A stretch of 64,000 bases of DNA from assembly GCA_028281285.1 (NCBI GenBank), contig JANQKF010000020.1, positions 124,001 to 188,000 of the forward strand. Direction: 5' to 3'. This document shows positions 26,258-36,204 of this stretch, piece by piece. The stretch's first letter is position 1. Each line of letters opens with the position of its first letter. Under the pieces are notes generated by a model, which had not been told where the DNA came from, did not search any database, and was given only the letters and a program-made list of their open reading frames with translations. Position numbers and translations under genes: made by a program. The DNA comes from Cyclobacteriaceae bacterium. GTDB lineage: Bacteria; Bacteroidota; Bacteroidia; Cytophagales; Cyclobacteriaceae.

Positions 26258-27574
26258 ATGCAAGTCCAAAACCGGAATCGACTCTTTATTGCCAGCTGTC
26301 TGGCGTTATTGGTTACTTCGCTCACCTTTGCCATTAGGGCCAAAATCGAAGGGGTGTTTGGGGCTGATTATGGCCTTTCGAAAGAAGAAATCGGCTGGGC
26401 ATTCGGGCCGGCATTTTGGGGTTTTACAATTGCCATGTTTGCAGGAGGCTTGATTGTCGATGTAGTAAAGACCAAACGGGTGGTATGGACGGCATTTTTG
26501 ATGCATGCAATTGGAATCATTGTTTTGCTGATGGCAAAGGACAAGACTATGCTCTTTTTGGCCAATGTTTTCATCGGATTAGGTAATGGAAGTGTGGAGG
26601 CAGCGTGTAACCCAATGATCGCATCGATTTATCCAGAGCAAAAAACAAAAATGCTCAATCGGTTCCATGTTTGGTTTCCGGGTGGAATAGTTATCGGTGG
26701 ACTTTTGGCTTACGTCCTGATGGATACAATGGGGCTTCAATGGCAGATTCTGGCTGGCCTTCTATTTATACCATTAGTTATTTATGGCTACTTGTTCTTG
26801 GGTCAGGAAATTCCTGAGACTGAGAGGGTAACCACCGGAGTAAGCTATAAGGACATGTTAAAGAATGTCGGAGCACCCTATACGATCATCGCTTTGGTGT
26901 TCTTTATGATTCTTGCCGCATCGATCCCATCACTAACTATCGATTTTAACTCTAGTATTACCTATATAGGCTTGGGAGCCATCATATTGTTAATGGTTGT
27001 TGAAGCCAGAGGAGTGAACAAGGTTAGCCTGTTGTTCCCATTTATGCTTTTCTGCATGTTTATGACGGCTACCTCTGAACTAGGGACCACACAATGGATC
27101 AATGCACTACTGACAGATAATGGGGTTAATGGAATTCTTATTCTTGTTCTGGTGACTGGCATAATGGCTGTCGGGCGTTTCTTTGCCGGACCACTGGTGC
27201 ATAGATGGAATCCTGCAGGTGTTTTGCTGGGGTCTGCCGTGCTTTCCACCGCTGGAATATATTGGCTGAGTGTTTCTGACGGAGCGGCCATGACCCTGGT
27301 TGCTGCAGTGGTCTTTGCAATCGGAGTATGCTATTTCTGGCCAACTATGCTTGGTTTCGTTGCGGAGTATGTACCTAAAAGTGGAGCATTGGGACTGTCG
27401 ATTTTGGGAGGAGCAGGAATGGTCGGAACCTCCCTGATCCTCCCGATTATGGGAAGTTCCATTGAAAATTTAGGTCCTCAGATGACACTTAGAAACCTTG
27501 CGATTGTTCCTGCTATATTAATCGTTATGTTCCTGTTACTCAATGTCTACATGAGAGCTCGAAAATCAGAATAG
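26258..27574 (+). CDS. MFS transporter, sugar-porter (FucP-like) type
   Basis: 438 residues, 12 predicted helices. The first helix region carries FAIRAKIEGVFGADYGLS, and further family marks are WAFGPAFWGFTIAMFAGG, a GNGSVEAACNP segment in helix 4-5 and a PGGIVIGGLL segment, as in the FucP/nutrient MFS branch of Bacteroidota. It should move a sugar or similar solute with H+ or Na+; the substrate is unknown. It is divergent from the serine hydrolase and convergent with the alpha/beta hydrolase (5-bp gap). Confidence 0.87.
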   Translation: MQVQNRNRLFIASCLALLVTSLTFAIRAKIEGVFGADYGLSKEEIGWAFGPAFWGFTIAMFAGGLIVDVVKTKRVVWTAFLMHAIGIIVLLMAKDKTMLFLANVFIGLGNGSVEAACNPMIASIYPEQKTKMLNRFHVWFPGGIVIGGLLAYVLMDTMGLQWQILAGLLFIPLVIYGYLFLGQEIPETERVTTGVSYKDMLKNVGAPYTIIALVFFMILAASIPSLTIDFNSSITYIGLGAIILLMVVEARGVNKVSLLFPFMLFCMFMTATSELGTTQWINALLTDNGVNGILILVLVTGIMAVGRFFAGPLVHRWNPAGVLLGSAVLSTAGIYWLSVSDGAAMTLVAAVVFAIGVCYFWPTMLGFVAEYVPKSGALGLSILGGAGMVGTSLILPIMGSSIENLGPQMTLRNLAIVPAILIVMFLLLNVYMRARKSE

Positions 27575-27579
27575 TCCTA

Positions 27580-29001
27580 CTAGTTTTTCTCAGTGGTTAG
27601 CTTTCCCAGGGTAATCTCCAGCCACGAACCGATCATTTTCAAGACCCTTTCTGAGAAAGAGGACTCGTTGAGCGTATATGCCGCAGGCGAACCGCTTTCA
27701 GCATCCTGCATTATATGATTGAGTCCTTTTATCTTGACCAGAGAATAATGAGGATTGCCTGCAGCACTTAAATGAGCACCAATAGCTTGTAAATTCTTGT
27801 CTGGAATCACAAAAGGATCCAGATCTCCATGAATGGCCAAAAAAGGAATTTTAGTTTTTCTGAGAACAGCAGATGGATTATAATTTACCTGGTACCTATA
27901 CCAGGGAGAAGAGAATATTTTGACTTGTTTTTCGATTGATTGTGGAAGTAAGAACAGTTGGGTATTGTTATTATCGTTCTTTTGTGATTTCAATTGGGTA
28001 GTGAGGCGATTAGCGAAATCTGCACTATCCATTCCTGATTTGATCATCTCCAACATATCCTTTGTACCCTCATGATAGCGTTCAATAGTCGGATCGTCAA
28101 AACCGCTCAAGGCTCCCAAACCTCCGATTTGATCAAGGATTACCTGGTCTCCAGGAATTCCGATTCCTCCTAACGTGATTATAAAAGCCGCTTCCTGATT
28201 CATGGATGCCGCCATTGGACCCACCAAGGTTCCTTCACTATTCCCTATAAAACCAATTTTGGTGGGATCGATCTTAGAGTGTTCTTTCAATAGCTCGAAT
28301 CCTGCAATTGCGTCTCGCGCGAAGTCCTCATAAGTTGAATTAAAGAGGTCTCCATTTGATCCACCGACCCCTCGGTCATCTGTTCTAAGCACTGCGATTC
28401 CATTTCTAGACAAATAATCGGCAAGTACTTTGAAAGGTTTATGTGGTGGATTCCCATGAGTTTGATCTCGATCGTTGGCTCCCGCGACAGTCAGTAAAAT
28501 CGCTGCCGGGAACTGACCTTCTCCTTTCGGAATAGTCAAAGTAGCTGCCAGATGAGTTTGATCCTTTGCGTTCTGGTAGTAGACTTCCTCTTCCGTATAA
28601 GGGAATGGCGCAGTAGGAGTCTGTCTGCGTTGAGTGGTATTAATTACAGGCTTTTCCTTTAATCGTCCGAAATTCAGCTGTGCCTTGAACGGTCCTTGAA
28701 TCCAATTACCTTTGAGACTATCACTGGCTATACGACCTGCCCACTTTCCACCGGCCAGTGGGACATCAAATGTCAATTCGGAATTGGTAATTAGGATATT
28801 ACTGATGGCAATATCCTTGAGTTGTTGCTTTTGACTACTTAGGGTGCCTGACCATACCTCTCCAGTTTTTTGGAAAGTGACAACAATGTCCATGGTTCTA
28901 CCCGAGAACTCCAGATCACCTTTCCAGCTTCCTGAAATATCCTGACCAAAAAGGGAAGTCAGGGTTACTAACCCAGACAAAGAAATGAGAATTTGACGCA
29001 T
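27580..29001 (-). CDS. Secreted alpha/beta hydrolase with N-terminal beta domain
   Basis: 473 residues with a short Sec signal ending SLFGQ. An N-terminal beta domain (about 20-115) starts with DISGSWKGDL, a form often fused to secreted hydrolases. The alpha/beta-hydrolase domain (about 140-460) has the elbow GNSEGTLVG (GxSxG), the acid in HGDLDPF and the His in GLNHIMQ, a complete Ser-Asp-His set. The motif ILLTVAGANDRDQTHG supplies the oxyanion region. It is probably an esterase or peptidase. It lies 69 bp downstream of a membrane AraC-type regulator on the same strand, its likely controller. Confidence 0.88.
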   Translation of the reverse strand: MRQILISLSGLVTLTSLFGQDISGSWKGDLEFSGRTMDIVVTFQKTGEVWSGTLSSQKQQLKDIAISNILITNSELTFDVPLAGGKWAGRIASDSLKGNWIQGPFKAQLNFGRLKEKPVINTTQRRQTPTAPFPYTEEEVYYQNAKDQTHLAATLTIPKGEGQFPAAILLTVAGANDRDQTHGNPPHKPFKVLADYLSRNGIAVLRTDDRGVGGSNGDLFNSTYEDFARDAIAGFELLKEHSKIDPTKIGFIGNSEGTLVGPMAASMNQEAAFIITLGGIGIPGDQVILDQIGGLGALSGFDDPTIERYHEGTKDMLEMIKSGMDSADFANRLTTQLKSQKNDNNNTQLFLLPQSIEKQVKIFSSPWYRYQVNYNPSAVLRKTKIPFLAIHGDLDPFVIPDKNLQAIGAHLSAAGNPHYSLVKIKGLNHIMQDAESGSPAAYTLNESSFSERVLKMIGSWLEITLGKLTTEKN

Positions 29002-29070
29002 GTTTTTAATTGCAAAACAAGTTCGTCAGACGGTCCTGTGCGACCTATAACATGTTTTCGGACCTAATTA

Positions 29071-30177
29071 TCAGCCAATTGAATCTTTGTATTGGCTAGG
29101 GGTAAGACCGGTCGATTTTTTGAAGGCGGCATTAAAGGTGGATTTTGAATTAAACCCACATTCCATCGCGATACCCAGAAGACTGAGGTGTCGATTATCA
29201 GGGTTTGACAATTCTGATTTGAATTCTTGAATCCGGTAAAGGTTGACAAAATCACTGAAGTTTTGGCCAAGCTGCTCATTTATAGCTTGGGAGATATGCC
29301 GGTCGGATGTTCCTAACTCCTTGGATAATTGCCTCAAGTTGAATTCCTGATCGAGGTAGGGCTTGGCCTCTTGCATGTGCTTTTTTAACTGGTCGATGAG
29401 CTGAAAACTGGCCTGCGCATTCAAGTTAGAATACTGGTATTTAGCCTTAGTTTCGGCCGGGAAAATGATCTCGGGCCTTTTGAAGACAATTAGTGCTCCG
29501 GAATATATATAGAGCACCGCGAGGAAAGACGCAATGTAACCGGTGGCAGGCATAGGCTGGACGTTCACCAGGAATAGTGCCAACTGAACCAAGCCAAAAA
29601 GGCCAATGATCAATAGAGCCCACCAGAGAGGTTTCAACAAACGGAGATTATCATTTGAAAAGAGCTCGGTTTTGCTCAAGTGTCTTTTGCTGAGCCAGAG
29701 GTACAGCGCGAATTGACTGTAGATGAGCAAGCCAAATAGCATTTCAGAAGTTGTAGTTGGCGGACCATCCAGCTGCATAAGGTCTGTCAAATATTGTTGG
29801 ATGAATTCCTGCTTGTAGGCCAGGCTGTGAAAGTGATAAACCCAGCTAACGTAGGCCGCGTGGAATAAAAAAGGAATGAAATGTAGCAGCTGACGGCCAC
29901 TTGGTTTACTGTCTTTCTGATGACCCTTAATAAAGAGGTACAACAAGGGACCAAAGGCAAGGTTCAATGGAGTACTCCAAAAAGCCAGGTGTGGGTATTC
30001 CAGTGCTTTGGAGGAGGAAAGTAAAACTAAGTCGAACAGCTGTAAGGAGAAAAAGAGAAATATGAAGCCCAGAAACAGGTTAGCCTTGTTCTTTCTCCAT
30101 TGAGCTACCAGGAAAATGGCCAGAAACAGACCCTGACCCGAGGCCACCAGCAAGAGAATGAACAAGGCTTCCAGCAT
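29071..30177 (-). CDS. AraC-type regulator with membrane-embedded N-terminal half
   Basis: 368 residues. Residues 1-235 hold about seven hydrophobic helices, and the C-terminus (about 265-368) is an AraC-type double helix-turn-helix: FNLRQLSKELGTSDRHISQA and LSLLGIAMECGFNSKSTFNA, then FKKSTGLTPSQYK. This 7TM-plus-AraC layout is common in Bacteroidota and probably senses a signal at the inner membrane and binds DNA directly. It directly precedes the secreted alpha/beta hydrolase gene, the likely target. The same arrangement recurs elsewhere in the window. Confidence 0.9.
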   Translation of the reverse strand: MLEALFILLLVASGQGLFLAIFLVAQWRKNKANLFLGFIFLFFSLQLFDLVLLSSSKALEYPHLAFWSTPLNLAFGPLLYLFIKGHQKDSKPSGRQLLHFIPFLFHAAYVSWVYHFHSLAYKQEFIQQYLTDLMQLDGPPTTTSEMLFGLLIYSQFALYLWLSKRHLSKTELFSNDNLRLLKPLWWALLIIGLFGLVQLALFLVNVQPMPATGYIASFLAVLYIYSGALIVFKRPEIIFPAETKAKYQYSNLNAQASFQLIDQLKKHMQEAKPYLDQEFNLRQLSKELGTSDRHISQAINEQLGQNFSDFVNLYRIQEFKSELSNPDNRHLSLLGIAMECGFNSKSTFNAAFKKSTGLTPSQYKDSIG

Positions 30178-30237
30178 ACCGAAATATACGAATCCATAAC
30201 GGATGCTTCGGACTTCCGGTTGGTTGCAGGTCTTTTG

Positions 30238-30720
30238 CTAGTCTATCCAGAGCAACAGTAGGATAGCCATTGCATTTTTGTAGGCAACAATATCCGCGGT
30301 TTGATCATTGGTATCTACAATATCAAGCAGTATCTTTTTGCGTTGTTGGCCATCGCCAAACTCCAAATAGTATCCACCCTGATCGTGGCAATCGGGGCAG
30401 CCAAAGGTGTCCACAGTGCTTTGCAGTAAATCATCAGGTAATAGGTCTATCAACTGTTGGGCATTGTTCTTTTCAGCCTCGCTCATGGTAATTTCTGCTT
30501 CGAACTCATAATTGAGACGTGGGAATATATCATTGACTATATCTTTTTCAAAGGTAGACCGGTCGACCCTGAATAATTGGGAGTCTTCCTGGTTCATACC
30601 GCTGGTAAACTGGCCAAAAACCAGGTAGTTCGGTGTGATGCCTATTGATGGTGTCGGGTCATTTTCTGAGCAGGCAAAAACCAGGCATATCAGTAATAAT
30701 CCTAAAAAACGGTATTTCAT
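30238..30720 (-). CDS. Lipoprotein of unknown function
   Basis: 160 residues with a lipoprotein signal (LLLICLVFAC, Cys about 17) and an Asp/Pro-rich linker. The mature part includes GCPDCHDQGGYYLEF. That CxxCH is formally a haem-c motif, but a CPDC plus GG-YLE pattern is what I recall from small Bacteroidota lipoproteins without haem, so I read it as structural or metal-binding. It sits between the typA gene and the membrane AraC regulator, all on the minus strand. Function unknown. Confidence 0.65.
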   Translation of the reverse strand: MKYRFLGLLLICLVFACSENDPTPSIGITPNYLVFGQFTSGMNQEDSQLFRVDRSTFEKDIVNDIFPRLNYEFEAEITMSEAEKNNAQQLIDLLPDDLLQSTVDTFGCPDCHDQGGYYLEFGDGQQRKKILLDIVDTNDQTADIVAYKNAMAILLLLWID

Positions 30721-30742
30721 TTTTTGAGCTTTATTGGTTAGA

Positions 30743-30765
30743 CAACCTCCTTTTTCATGAGGTTG
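30743..30765. other. Hairpin between typA and the lipoprotein gene
   Basis: CAACCTC (30743-30749) pairs with GAGGTTG (30759-30765), loop of 9. It lies 23-45 bp upstream of the lipoprotein start and lacks a T tract. Nothing else was recognised in the 30721-30899 gap. Confidence 0.3.
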
Positions 30766-30899
30766 GGAGGCTATCTGCCTTTTTTTGATAGAGTCTAATA
30801 CGGAAGCTTAAAAATAAAGATTCACAGGACTGGCTCGTGTTATGCTTATGGTTGTCTATGGTTGATAAATGAACCAATATAAGAGACAAACTGTCTGAT

Positions 30900-32705
30900 T
30901 CAAGCCTCCTGCTTAGCCATTCGTAATCTAGTGTTCTCGTCCAAATGAATCTTTCTCATCCTGATTTTACTTGGAGTGATTTCCAAATATTCATCTTTCT
31001 GAATGTACTCCATGGCTTCTTCCAGAGAGAATTTCTTTGGAGGCGCGATTTTAGAATTGTCATCAGATCCTGCGGCTCGCATGTTGGTCAATTTCTTGCC
31101 CTTTTGAACATTGACGACCAGATCATTATCACGATTATGTTCTCCTATCACTTGTCCTGTATATAGATCTTCACCAGGAGGCACGAAGAACACCCCTCTG
31201 TCTTGAAGTTTATCCATGGAATAGGCTGTCCCCGGGCCATTTTCCATGGAAATTAAGGATCCATTAATACGTCCGCGAATTTCTCCCTTGATTGGTTCAT
31301 AAGCCTTAAACCTATGGTTCATGACTGCTTCTCCAGCAGTGGCAGTTAAGACATTGTTCCGCAAGCCTATCAATCCACGAGATGGTATTTCGAACTCCAG
31401 GTGCTGCTGGTCACCCTTTGGTTCCATCACTTTGAGTTCACCTTTGCGCTGGGTTGCCAACTCGATAACCTTCCCTGAAACATCATCAGGAACATCCACT
31501 ACCAGCGTTTCTATTGGTTCGCAACGCATACCATCTAGCTCCTTGATGATTACCTGCGGTTGGCCGACCATTAATTCATAACCTTCACGTCTCATGGTTT
31601 CAATCAGCACAGACAAGTGAAGAATACCTCGGCCAAACACAAGAAACTTGTCTTCCGAATCAGTTTCTTCGACTCTTAAGGCTAAGTTCTTTTCGACTTC
31701 TTTGAAAAGTCTATCTCTCAAATGTCTTGAGGTCACGAACTTGCCATCTCCTCCAAAACCGGGTGAATTATTGATGGTAAATAACATGTTCATTGTAGGC
31801 TCATCAATCGCAATTCGCGGGAGAGGAGCGGGGTTTTCAATATCCGTGAGTGTATCACCAATTTCAAAATCGTCTAAGCCTACAATTGCGCAGAGTTCGC
31901 CCGCATGAACCTCTGTTACTTTTTGTTTACTTAAGCCTTCAAATACCTGAAGTTCCTTAATTCGAACACGTTTTATTGAACCGTCTCTTTTAGTCAGACC
32001 CATTGAAGCATTCTCCTTGAGTGAACCCTGATAGACTCTACCAATTGCTATTCTACCCACAAATGAAGAATAGTCAAGTGAAGTGACCTGAAATTGAGGC
32101 GTGCCTTGAGGTGACGGGGCCTCCGGAATTACTTCCAGTATTTTATCCAACAAAGGAAAGATGTTATCCGTTGGCTGAGTCCAATCATCGCTCATCCAAC
32201 CATGCTTTGATGATCCATAAACGGTCTCAAAGTCTAATTGCTCTTCAGTGGCGTCCAGATTGAACATCAGGTCAAATACCTGTTCATGCACCTCATCCGG
32301 ACGGCAGTTTTCCTTATCTACCTTGTTGACCACTACGATAGGCTTTAGTCCCAGACCCAACGCCTTACTTAAAACAAAGCGAGTTTGGGGCATTGGTCCT
32401 TCGAAAGCATCGACCAAAAGAAGCACCCCATCCGCCATTTTCAGTACGCGTTCCACTTCTCCTCCAAAATCTGCGTGACCTGGAGTATCAATAATATTGA
32501 TCTTAACATCCTTGTATCGAACTGATACATTTTTAGAAAGGATGGTGATCCCGCGCTCGCGTTCCAGGTCGTTGTTGTCGAGAATCAATTCTCCTGTTTC
32601 CTGATTATCACGGAAAATCTGTGAAGCATGGATAATTTTATCCACCAAGGTCGTTTTTCCATGGTCTACATGGGCAATGATTGCGATGTTTCGAATACTG
32701 GTCAT
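30900..32705 (-). CDS. typA: Translational GTPase TypA/BipA
   Basis: 601 residues, the usual length for TypA. G motifs are intact: AHVDHGKTTL (G1), the RERGITI switch, DTPGHADFGG (G3), NKVDKENCRP (G4). Domains II and III and the TypA-specific C-terminus (ARGLIGLRNNVLTATAGEAVM, quoted in part; MENGPGTAYSM; KIAPPKKFSLEEAMEYI) follow. It is a ribosome-binding GTPase of the EF-G/LepA superfamily that helps 50S assembly and stress growth. A -7 promoter match lies 22-29 bp upstream. Housekeeping gene, high confidence. Confidence 0.97.
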   Translation of the reverse strand: MTSIRNIAIIAHVDHGKTTLVDKIIHASQIFRDNQETGELILDNNDLERERGITILSKNVSVRYKDVKINIIDTPGHADFGGEVERVLKMADGVLLLVDAFEGPMPQTRFVLSKALGLGLKPIVVVNKVDKENCRPDEVHEQVFDLMFNLDATEEQLDFETVYGSSKHGWMSDDWTQPTDNIFPLLDKILEVIPEAPSPQGTPQFQVTSLDYSSFVGRIAIGRVYQGSLKENASMGLTKRDGSIKRVRIKELQVFEGLSKQKVTEVHAGELCAIVGLDDFEIGDTLTDIENPAPLPRIAIDEPTMNMLFTINNSPGFGGDGKFVTSRHLRDRLFKEVEKNLALRVEETDSEDKFLVFGRGILHLSVLIETMRREGYELMVGQPQVIIKELDGMRCEPIETLVVDVPDDVSGKVIELATQRKGELKVMEPKGDQQHLEFEIPSRGLIGLRNNVLTATAGEAVMNHRFKAYEPIKGEIRGRINGSLISMENGPGTAYSMDKLQDRGVFFVPPGEDLYTGQVIGEHNRDNDLVVNVQKGKKLTNMRAAGSDDNSKIAPPKKFSLEEAMEYIQKDEYLEITPSKIRMRKIHLDENTRLRMAKQEA

Positions 32706-32726
32706 CAGGACTTAAAATTGAAGCCG

Positions 32727-32734
32727 CAAAGGTA
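32727..32734 (-). promoter_or_regulatory. Predicted -7 element of typA
   Basis: CAAAGGTA on the plus strand reads TACCTTTG on the minus strand, an exact match to the Bacteroidota -7 consensus TAnnTTTG, 22 bp upstream of the typA start. No clear -33 TTG was seen. Confidence 0.5.
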
Positions 32735-32771
32735 AGCTTATTAATAGGATTTCGGAAGAAGACGTAAACAA

Positions 32772-33329
32772 TTACCGACCAAGTAGCATTATCCACCGCC
32801 AACTTGAAGAATCGGAGGCATTGGCCTTATACAGGTAAAGGGCACCCTTCATGTCCTGCTCTATAATGTTTCTTGCCTGTTGATAAGTCTTAGATGCTTC
32901 CCAGAAATCCCTAAATTCAACGGAATTGTAAGGGCCCAAAATGGAATGCAATTGAAATCCTGCAATGAAAGGGGCCTCACTGTTGGCTATAGAAAGACGC
33001 TCCGCTTCGGTAAACGAAGGCCTGAGAATCGTACCCTCTTCAGTTTGACCTAGTGTTGCCTCAAACAAGATTGATTCTTCCGGGATGAAGCTTATTGTGA
33101 TTCTACCTTCCCTGCGCCCACTGGGTGCGAAATAATCAAAAGTCACCGGTAGCGGATCATCAACTCGGAGTTCGGGTTTCATAAAGCTGTAGACCGAGGC
33201 GCCAAGCAATTCAATTTCGTCATGAGAGAACTGAAAAACCGTAACGGTCATAACCTCACCAGGGTCGATGCGATTACAGCTTTGAAGTGAAAGGAAAAAG
33301 ATGAATGGGAGTGCAAATATTCTTTTCAT
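32772..33329 (-). CDS. Lipoprotein of unknown function
   Basis: 185 residues with a signal ending FFLSLQSC (Cys about 17), so a lipoprotein. The mature part has beta-rich stretches and a helical C-terminus (FWEASKTYQQARNIIEQDMK). No family recognised. It lies 66 bp upstream of typA on the same strand; its start is divergent from the M23 peptidase gene. It may be transcribed separately from typA, because typA has its own promoter match in the gap. Confidence 0.6.
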   Translation of the reverse strand: MKRIFALPFIFFLSLQSCNRIDPGEVMTVTVFQFSHDEIELLGASVYSFMKPELRVDDPLPVTFDYFAPSGRREGRITISFIPEESILFEATLGQTEEGTILRPSFTEAERLSIANSEAPFIAGFQLHSILGPYNSVEFRDFWEASKTYQQARNIIEQDMKGALYLYKANASDSSSWRWIMLLGR

Positions 33330-33447
33330 GGGTCGAAGATGTTGCTCCTTTGGAGTAGCAAATCACATGCCGAAAAATGACATATTGATGTGATACTGTG
33401 GTGCGAATTCTATTTCTATCTTGAATACTGTATTGACTTACTTAACA

Positions 33448-34056
33448 ATGAGACATGCAATTAGTTTTTTTCTTTTGATGCTAATCGTGAGTTGCAATTC
33501 CGGGTCAGATCCTGACCCTAACCCGGATGCTGATCGAACCAGTACTTGTGGTACTTACCCCGTACAAGAATCATCACCCTATATTTTGCCCTATGAGGTG
33601 GGGGTCAGTTCTGAGATTATGCAAGCCAACTGTACCAATAACAGCCATAGGAGAGGAACATTGGGTCAGTTTGCCTATGATTTTCTTTTGCCTATCGGGC
33701 AAAACCTTGTGGCTGTAAGAGCGGGGAGAGTGGTAAGTTTGAATGAAAGTTTCCCGAACAATACCGGGGTGTCTGGAGAAGAAAATTGGGTTTTCATCAC
33801 TCATGATGATGGCACACAAAGCCGCTATTTCCACCTGGATCAGGATGGGGTGCTCGTTACAGTGGGGCAACGTGTTGCTCAAGGACAAGTGATTGCCCGA
33901 AGTGGTAACTCAGGAGGAACCCCACGACCTCATTTGCACCTTGAAGTAATAAGACTGGGTGGAGCAGCCTCACCACTACCATTGACTTTTAAAAACACAA
34001 CTCCACACCCAAAAGGACTACTGCTCAGAAGAACTTACAGGGCCGAGCCTTTTTAA
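33448..34056 (+). CDS. M23-family metallopeptidase lipoprotein
   Basis: The ATG at 33448 gives 202 residues with a lipoprotein signal (FFLLMLIVSC); a TTG at 33421 is the only longer start. The LytM fold is recognisable: a first His in NSHRRGTLGQFAYDF with the Asp of YDF, then YFHLDQDG and the HLHLEV zinc motif (PRPHLHLEV). M23 enzymes of this kind cut peptide cross-bridges in peptidoglycan or small secreted substrates. The lipid anchor suggests the outer-membrane inner face. It is just upstream of metG, but metG has its own promoter. Confidence 0.88.
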   Translation: MRHAISFFLLMLIVSCNSGSDPDPNPDADRTSTCGTYPVQESSPYILPYEVGVSSEIMQANCTNNSHRRGTLGQFAYDFLLPIGQNLVAVRAGRVVSLNESFPNNTGVSGEENWVFITHDDGTQSRYFHLDQDGVLVTVGQRVAQGQVIARSGNSGGTPRPHLHLEVIRLGGAASPLPLTFKNTTPHPKGLLLRRTYRAEPF

Positions 34057-34082
34057 CTAGTTCTTGGTTGATTACCCTGCTA

Positions 34083-34106
34083 TAGTCCTCGAAATTCTGA
34101 GGACTA
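34083..34106 (+). other. Hairpin between the M23 gene and metG
   Basis: TAGTCCTC (34083-34090) and GAGGACTA (34099-34106) pair perfectly, loop of 8. There is no T tract, so it is a 3'-end-protecting structure or a weak terminator. Confidence 0.4.
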
Positions 34107-34131
34107 AAACCTCAGTTCTGACTTTAAGAAT

Positions 34132-34139
34132 TATCTTTG
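34132..34139 (+). promoter_or_regulatory. Predicted -7 element of metG
   Basis: TATCTTTG matches TAnnTTTG exactly. It ends 6 bp before the metG ATG at 34146, so transcription would start at or very near the start codon, implying a leaderless or nearly leaderless mRNA. Confidence 0.55.
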
Positions 34140-34145
34140 CACCCT

Positions 34146-36200
34146 ATGAGTCAGAAGCAATTCAAGAGGCACACTGTAACGGCTGCTTTACCTTATGCCA
34201 ATGGGCCACTTCACATTGGGCACTTGGCGGGTGTGTATGTACCCTCAGACATTTATGTCAGATACCTCAGATCCAAGGGAGAGGATGTTGCGTTTATATG
34301 TGCATCCGATGAGCATGGTATGGCGATTACCATGCGCGCCAGGAAGGAAGGCACGACTCCCAAGGCCATTGTTGACAAGTACGATGGCATCATCAGGGAA
34401 TCCATGGCTCAGTTGGGTATTTCTTTTGATATCTATTCAAGGACATCTAACCAGATCCATCACGAAACTGCTCAAATGTTCTTTAAGAATCTTTATGATA
34501 AGGGACTATTTGAAGAACGGGTGAGCGAACAGTACTATGACGAGGAGGCGAAGCAGTTTCTGGCAGATCGATATATCACCGGAAAATGTCCTCGATGTGG
34601 CTATGAGTCTGCATACGGTGATCAATGTGAGAATTGCGGGTCATCGCTAAATCCGATGGATTTGATCAATCCAAAGTCCACATTAAGCGGAAACCCTCCG
34701 GTTAAGAAAGAAACGAAGCATTGGTACCTTCCACTTCAAGACTATGAAAACTGGTTGAAGAAATGGATTGTAGATGGCCATAAGAATGATTGGAAACCCA
34801 ATGTATGGGGTCAGTGTAAATCATGGATTGATGGCGGCTTACAGCCGCGAGCGATGACCCGGGATTTGGATTGGGGAATCAAAGTTCCCATTGAAGGCGC
34901 TGAAGGAAAAGTACTATACGTATGGTTTGATGCCCCTATTGGTTATGTCTCCGCTACCAGAGAATGGGCCGAAGAAAAAGGGGTGGATTGGGAGCCTTAC
35001 TGGAAAGGAGAGGACACCAATTTGGTTCATTTTATCGGTAAGGACAATATCGTTTTCCATTGTATCATATTTCCGGCTATTCTTAAAGCTATGGGCGACT
35101 ACACTGTTCCTGAGAATGTGCCTGCGAACGAATTCCTGAATTTGGAAGGAGATAAAATCTCTACTTCCCGAAACTGGGCGGTATGGTTACATGAATATCT
35201 GAAAGATCTGCCGGGCAAGCAGGATGTATTAAGATATGCGCTTTGTGCAAACGCTCCGGAAACCAAAGACAATGACTTTACCTGGAAGGATTTTCAGGCA
35301 AGGAACAACAATGAACTCGTAGCCATTTTAGGCAACTTCGTGAATCGGGCAGTAGTTCTGACGCATAAGTATTTTGACGGGAAAGTACCTGCTCGAGCAG
35401 AGATTTTCTCGATTGACGAAGAGCTTATTCAGGCGGTGAACAAGGCTCCGGCAAAGATAGGTAGTGCGATCGAACGCTACCGTTTTAGGGAGGCGCTTGC
35501 CGAAATGCTTGATTTGGCACGTATTGGCAATAAATATTTGGCCGATACCGAGCCTTGGAAATTGATAAAAACAGACGAATCCAGGGTAGGCACGATCCTC
35601 AATCTGGCACTTCAAATTGCTGCTAACATCTCAATTGTCGCAGAACCCTTCATTCCATTCAGTACCGAGAAACTCAGTGGTTTCTTAAATATCGAACAAC
35701 TAGAGTGGTCAGAGGCTGGAAGTACAGAGATTTTATCAGAAGGGCATCAATTGGAAAAGGCACAATTGCTTTTCGAGAAAATAGAAGACAAGACCATTGA
35801 GGCGCAGATTCAAAAATTACAAGACACCAAAATGCAAAATGAATTGGCCAACAAAGAAGCAGAACCACTGAAGGACATTATCCAGTTTGATGATTTTATG
35901 AAACTTGATCTTCGAGTGGGTACTATACTGGAAGCCAGGAAAGTAGAAAAATCGAACAAGTTGCTTCAATTCAAAGTAGATACCGGAGTGGATCAACGAA
36001 CAATCTTGAGTGGTATCGCCAAACATTACGATCCGGAAGAAATGATCGGAAAACAGGTGACTATCATTGCCAATCTCGCTCCTCGCAAGATGATGGGAGT
36101 GGAGTCTCAAGGAATGATCTTAATGGCGGAAGATAGTGCTGGTAACCTCAGATTGATACAACCTAATGAAGGTGTGGAGCCTGGATCTATAATTAGCTAA
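34146..36200 (+). CDS. metG: Methionyl-tRNA synthetase
   Basis: 684 residues from ATG 34146 (a TTG at 34137 falls inside the promoter). The ATP-binding motif HIGHLAG follows LPYANGPL near residue 20. Four Cys of the zinc knuckle are seen in [18 protein letters not shown]. The KMSKS loop appears as KISTS in [12 protein letters not shown]-terminal tRNA-binding (EMAP/Trbp111-like) domain spans about 575-684 ([33 protein letters not shown]). It charges tRNA-Met and initiator tRNA. Full length, high confidence. Confidence 0.98.
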   Translation: MSQKQFKRHTVTAALPYANGPLHIGHLAGVYVPSDIYVRYLRSKGEDVAFICASDEHGMAITMRARKEGTTPKAIVDKYDGIIRESMAQLGISFDIYSRTSNQIHHETAQMFFKNLYDKGLFEERVSEQYYDEEAKQFLADRYITGKCPRCGYESAYGDQCENCGSSLNPMDLINPKSTLSGNPPVKKETKHWYLPLQDYENWLKKWIVDGHKNDWKPNVWGQCKSWIDGGLQPRAMTRDLDWGIKVPIEGAEGKVLYVWFDAPIGYVSATREWAEEKGVDWEPYWKGEDTNLVHFIGKDNIVFHCIIFPAILKAMGDYTVPENVPANEFLNLEGDKISTSRNWAVWLHEYLKDLPGKQDVLRYALCANAPETKDNDFTWKDFQARNNNELVAILGNFVNRAVVLTHKYFDGKVPARAEIFSIDEELIQAVNKAPAKIGSAIERYRFREALAEMLDLARIGNKYLADTEPWKLIKTDESRVGTILNLALQIAANISIVAEPFIPFSTEKLSGFLNIEQLEWSEAGSTEILSEGHQLEKAQLLFEKIEDKTIEAQIQKLQDTKMQNELANKEAEPLKDIIQFDDFMKLDLRVGTILEARKVEKSNKLLQFKVDTGVDQRTILSGIAKHYDPEEMIGKQVTIIANLAPRKMMGVESQGMILMAEDSAGNLRLIQPNEGVEPGSIIS

Positions 36201-36204
36201 TATT

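Noticed and set aside
30238-30720. CxxCH motif (GCPDCHDQ) suggesting a cytochrome c
   Set aside because: There is only one site in a small lipoprotein and no haem-protein context, and the CPDC/GG-YLE pattern looks structural.
34064-34524. Plus-strand frames overlapping the start of metG
   Set aside because: They overlap metG in other frames and contain its conserved DNA; metG explains the region.
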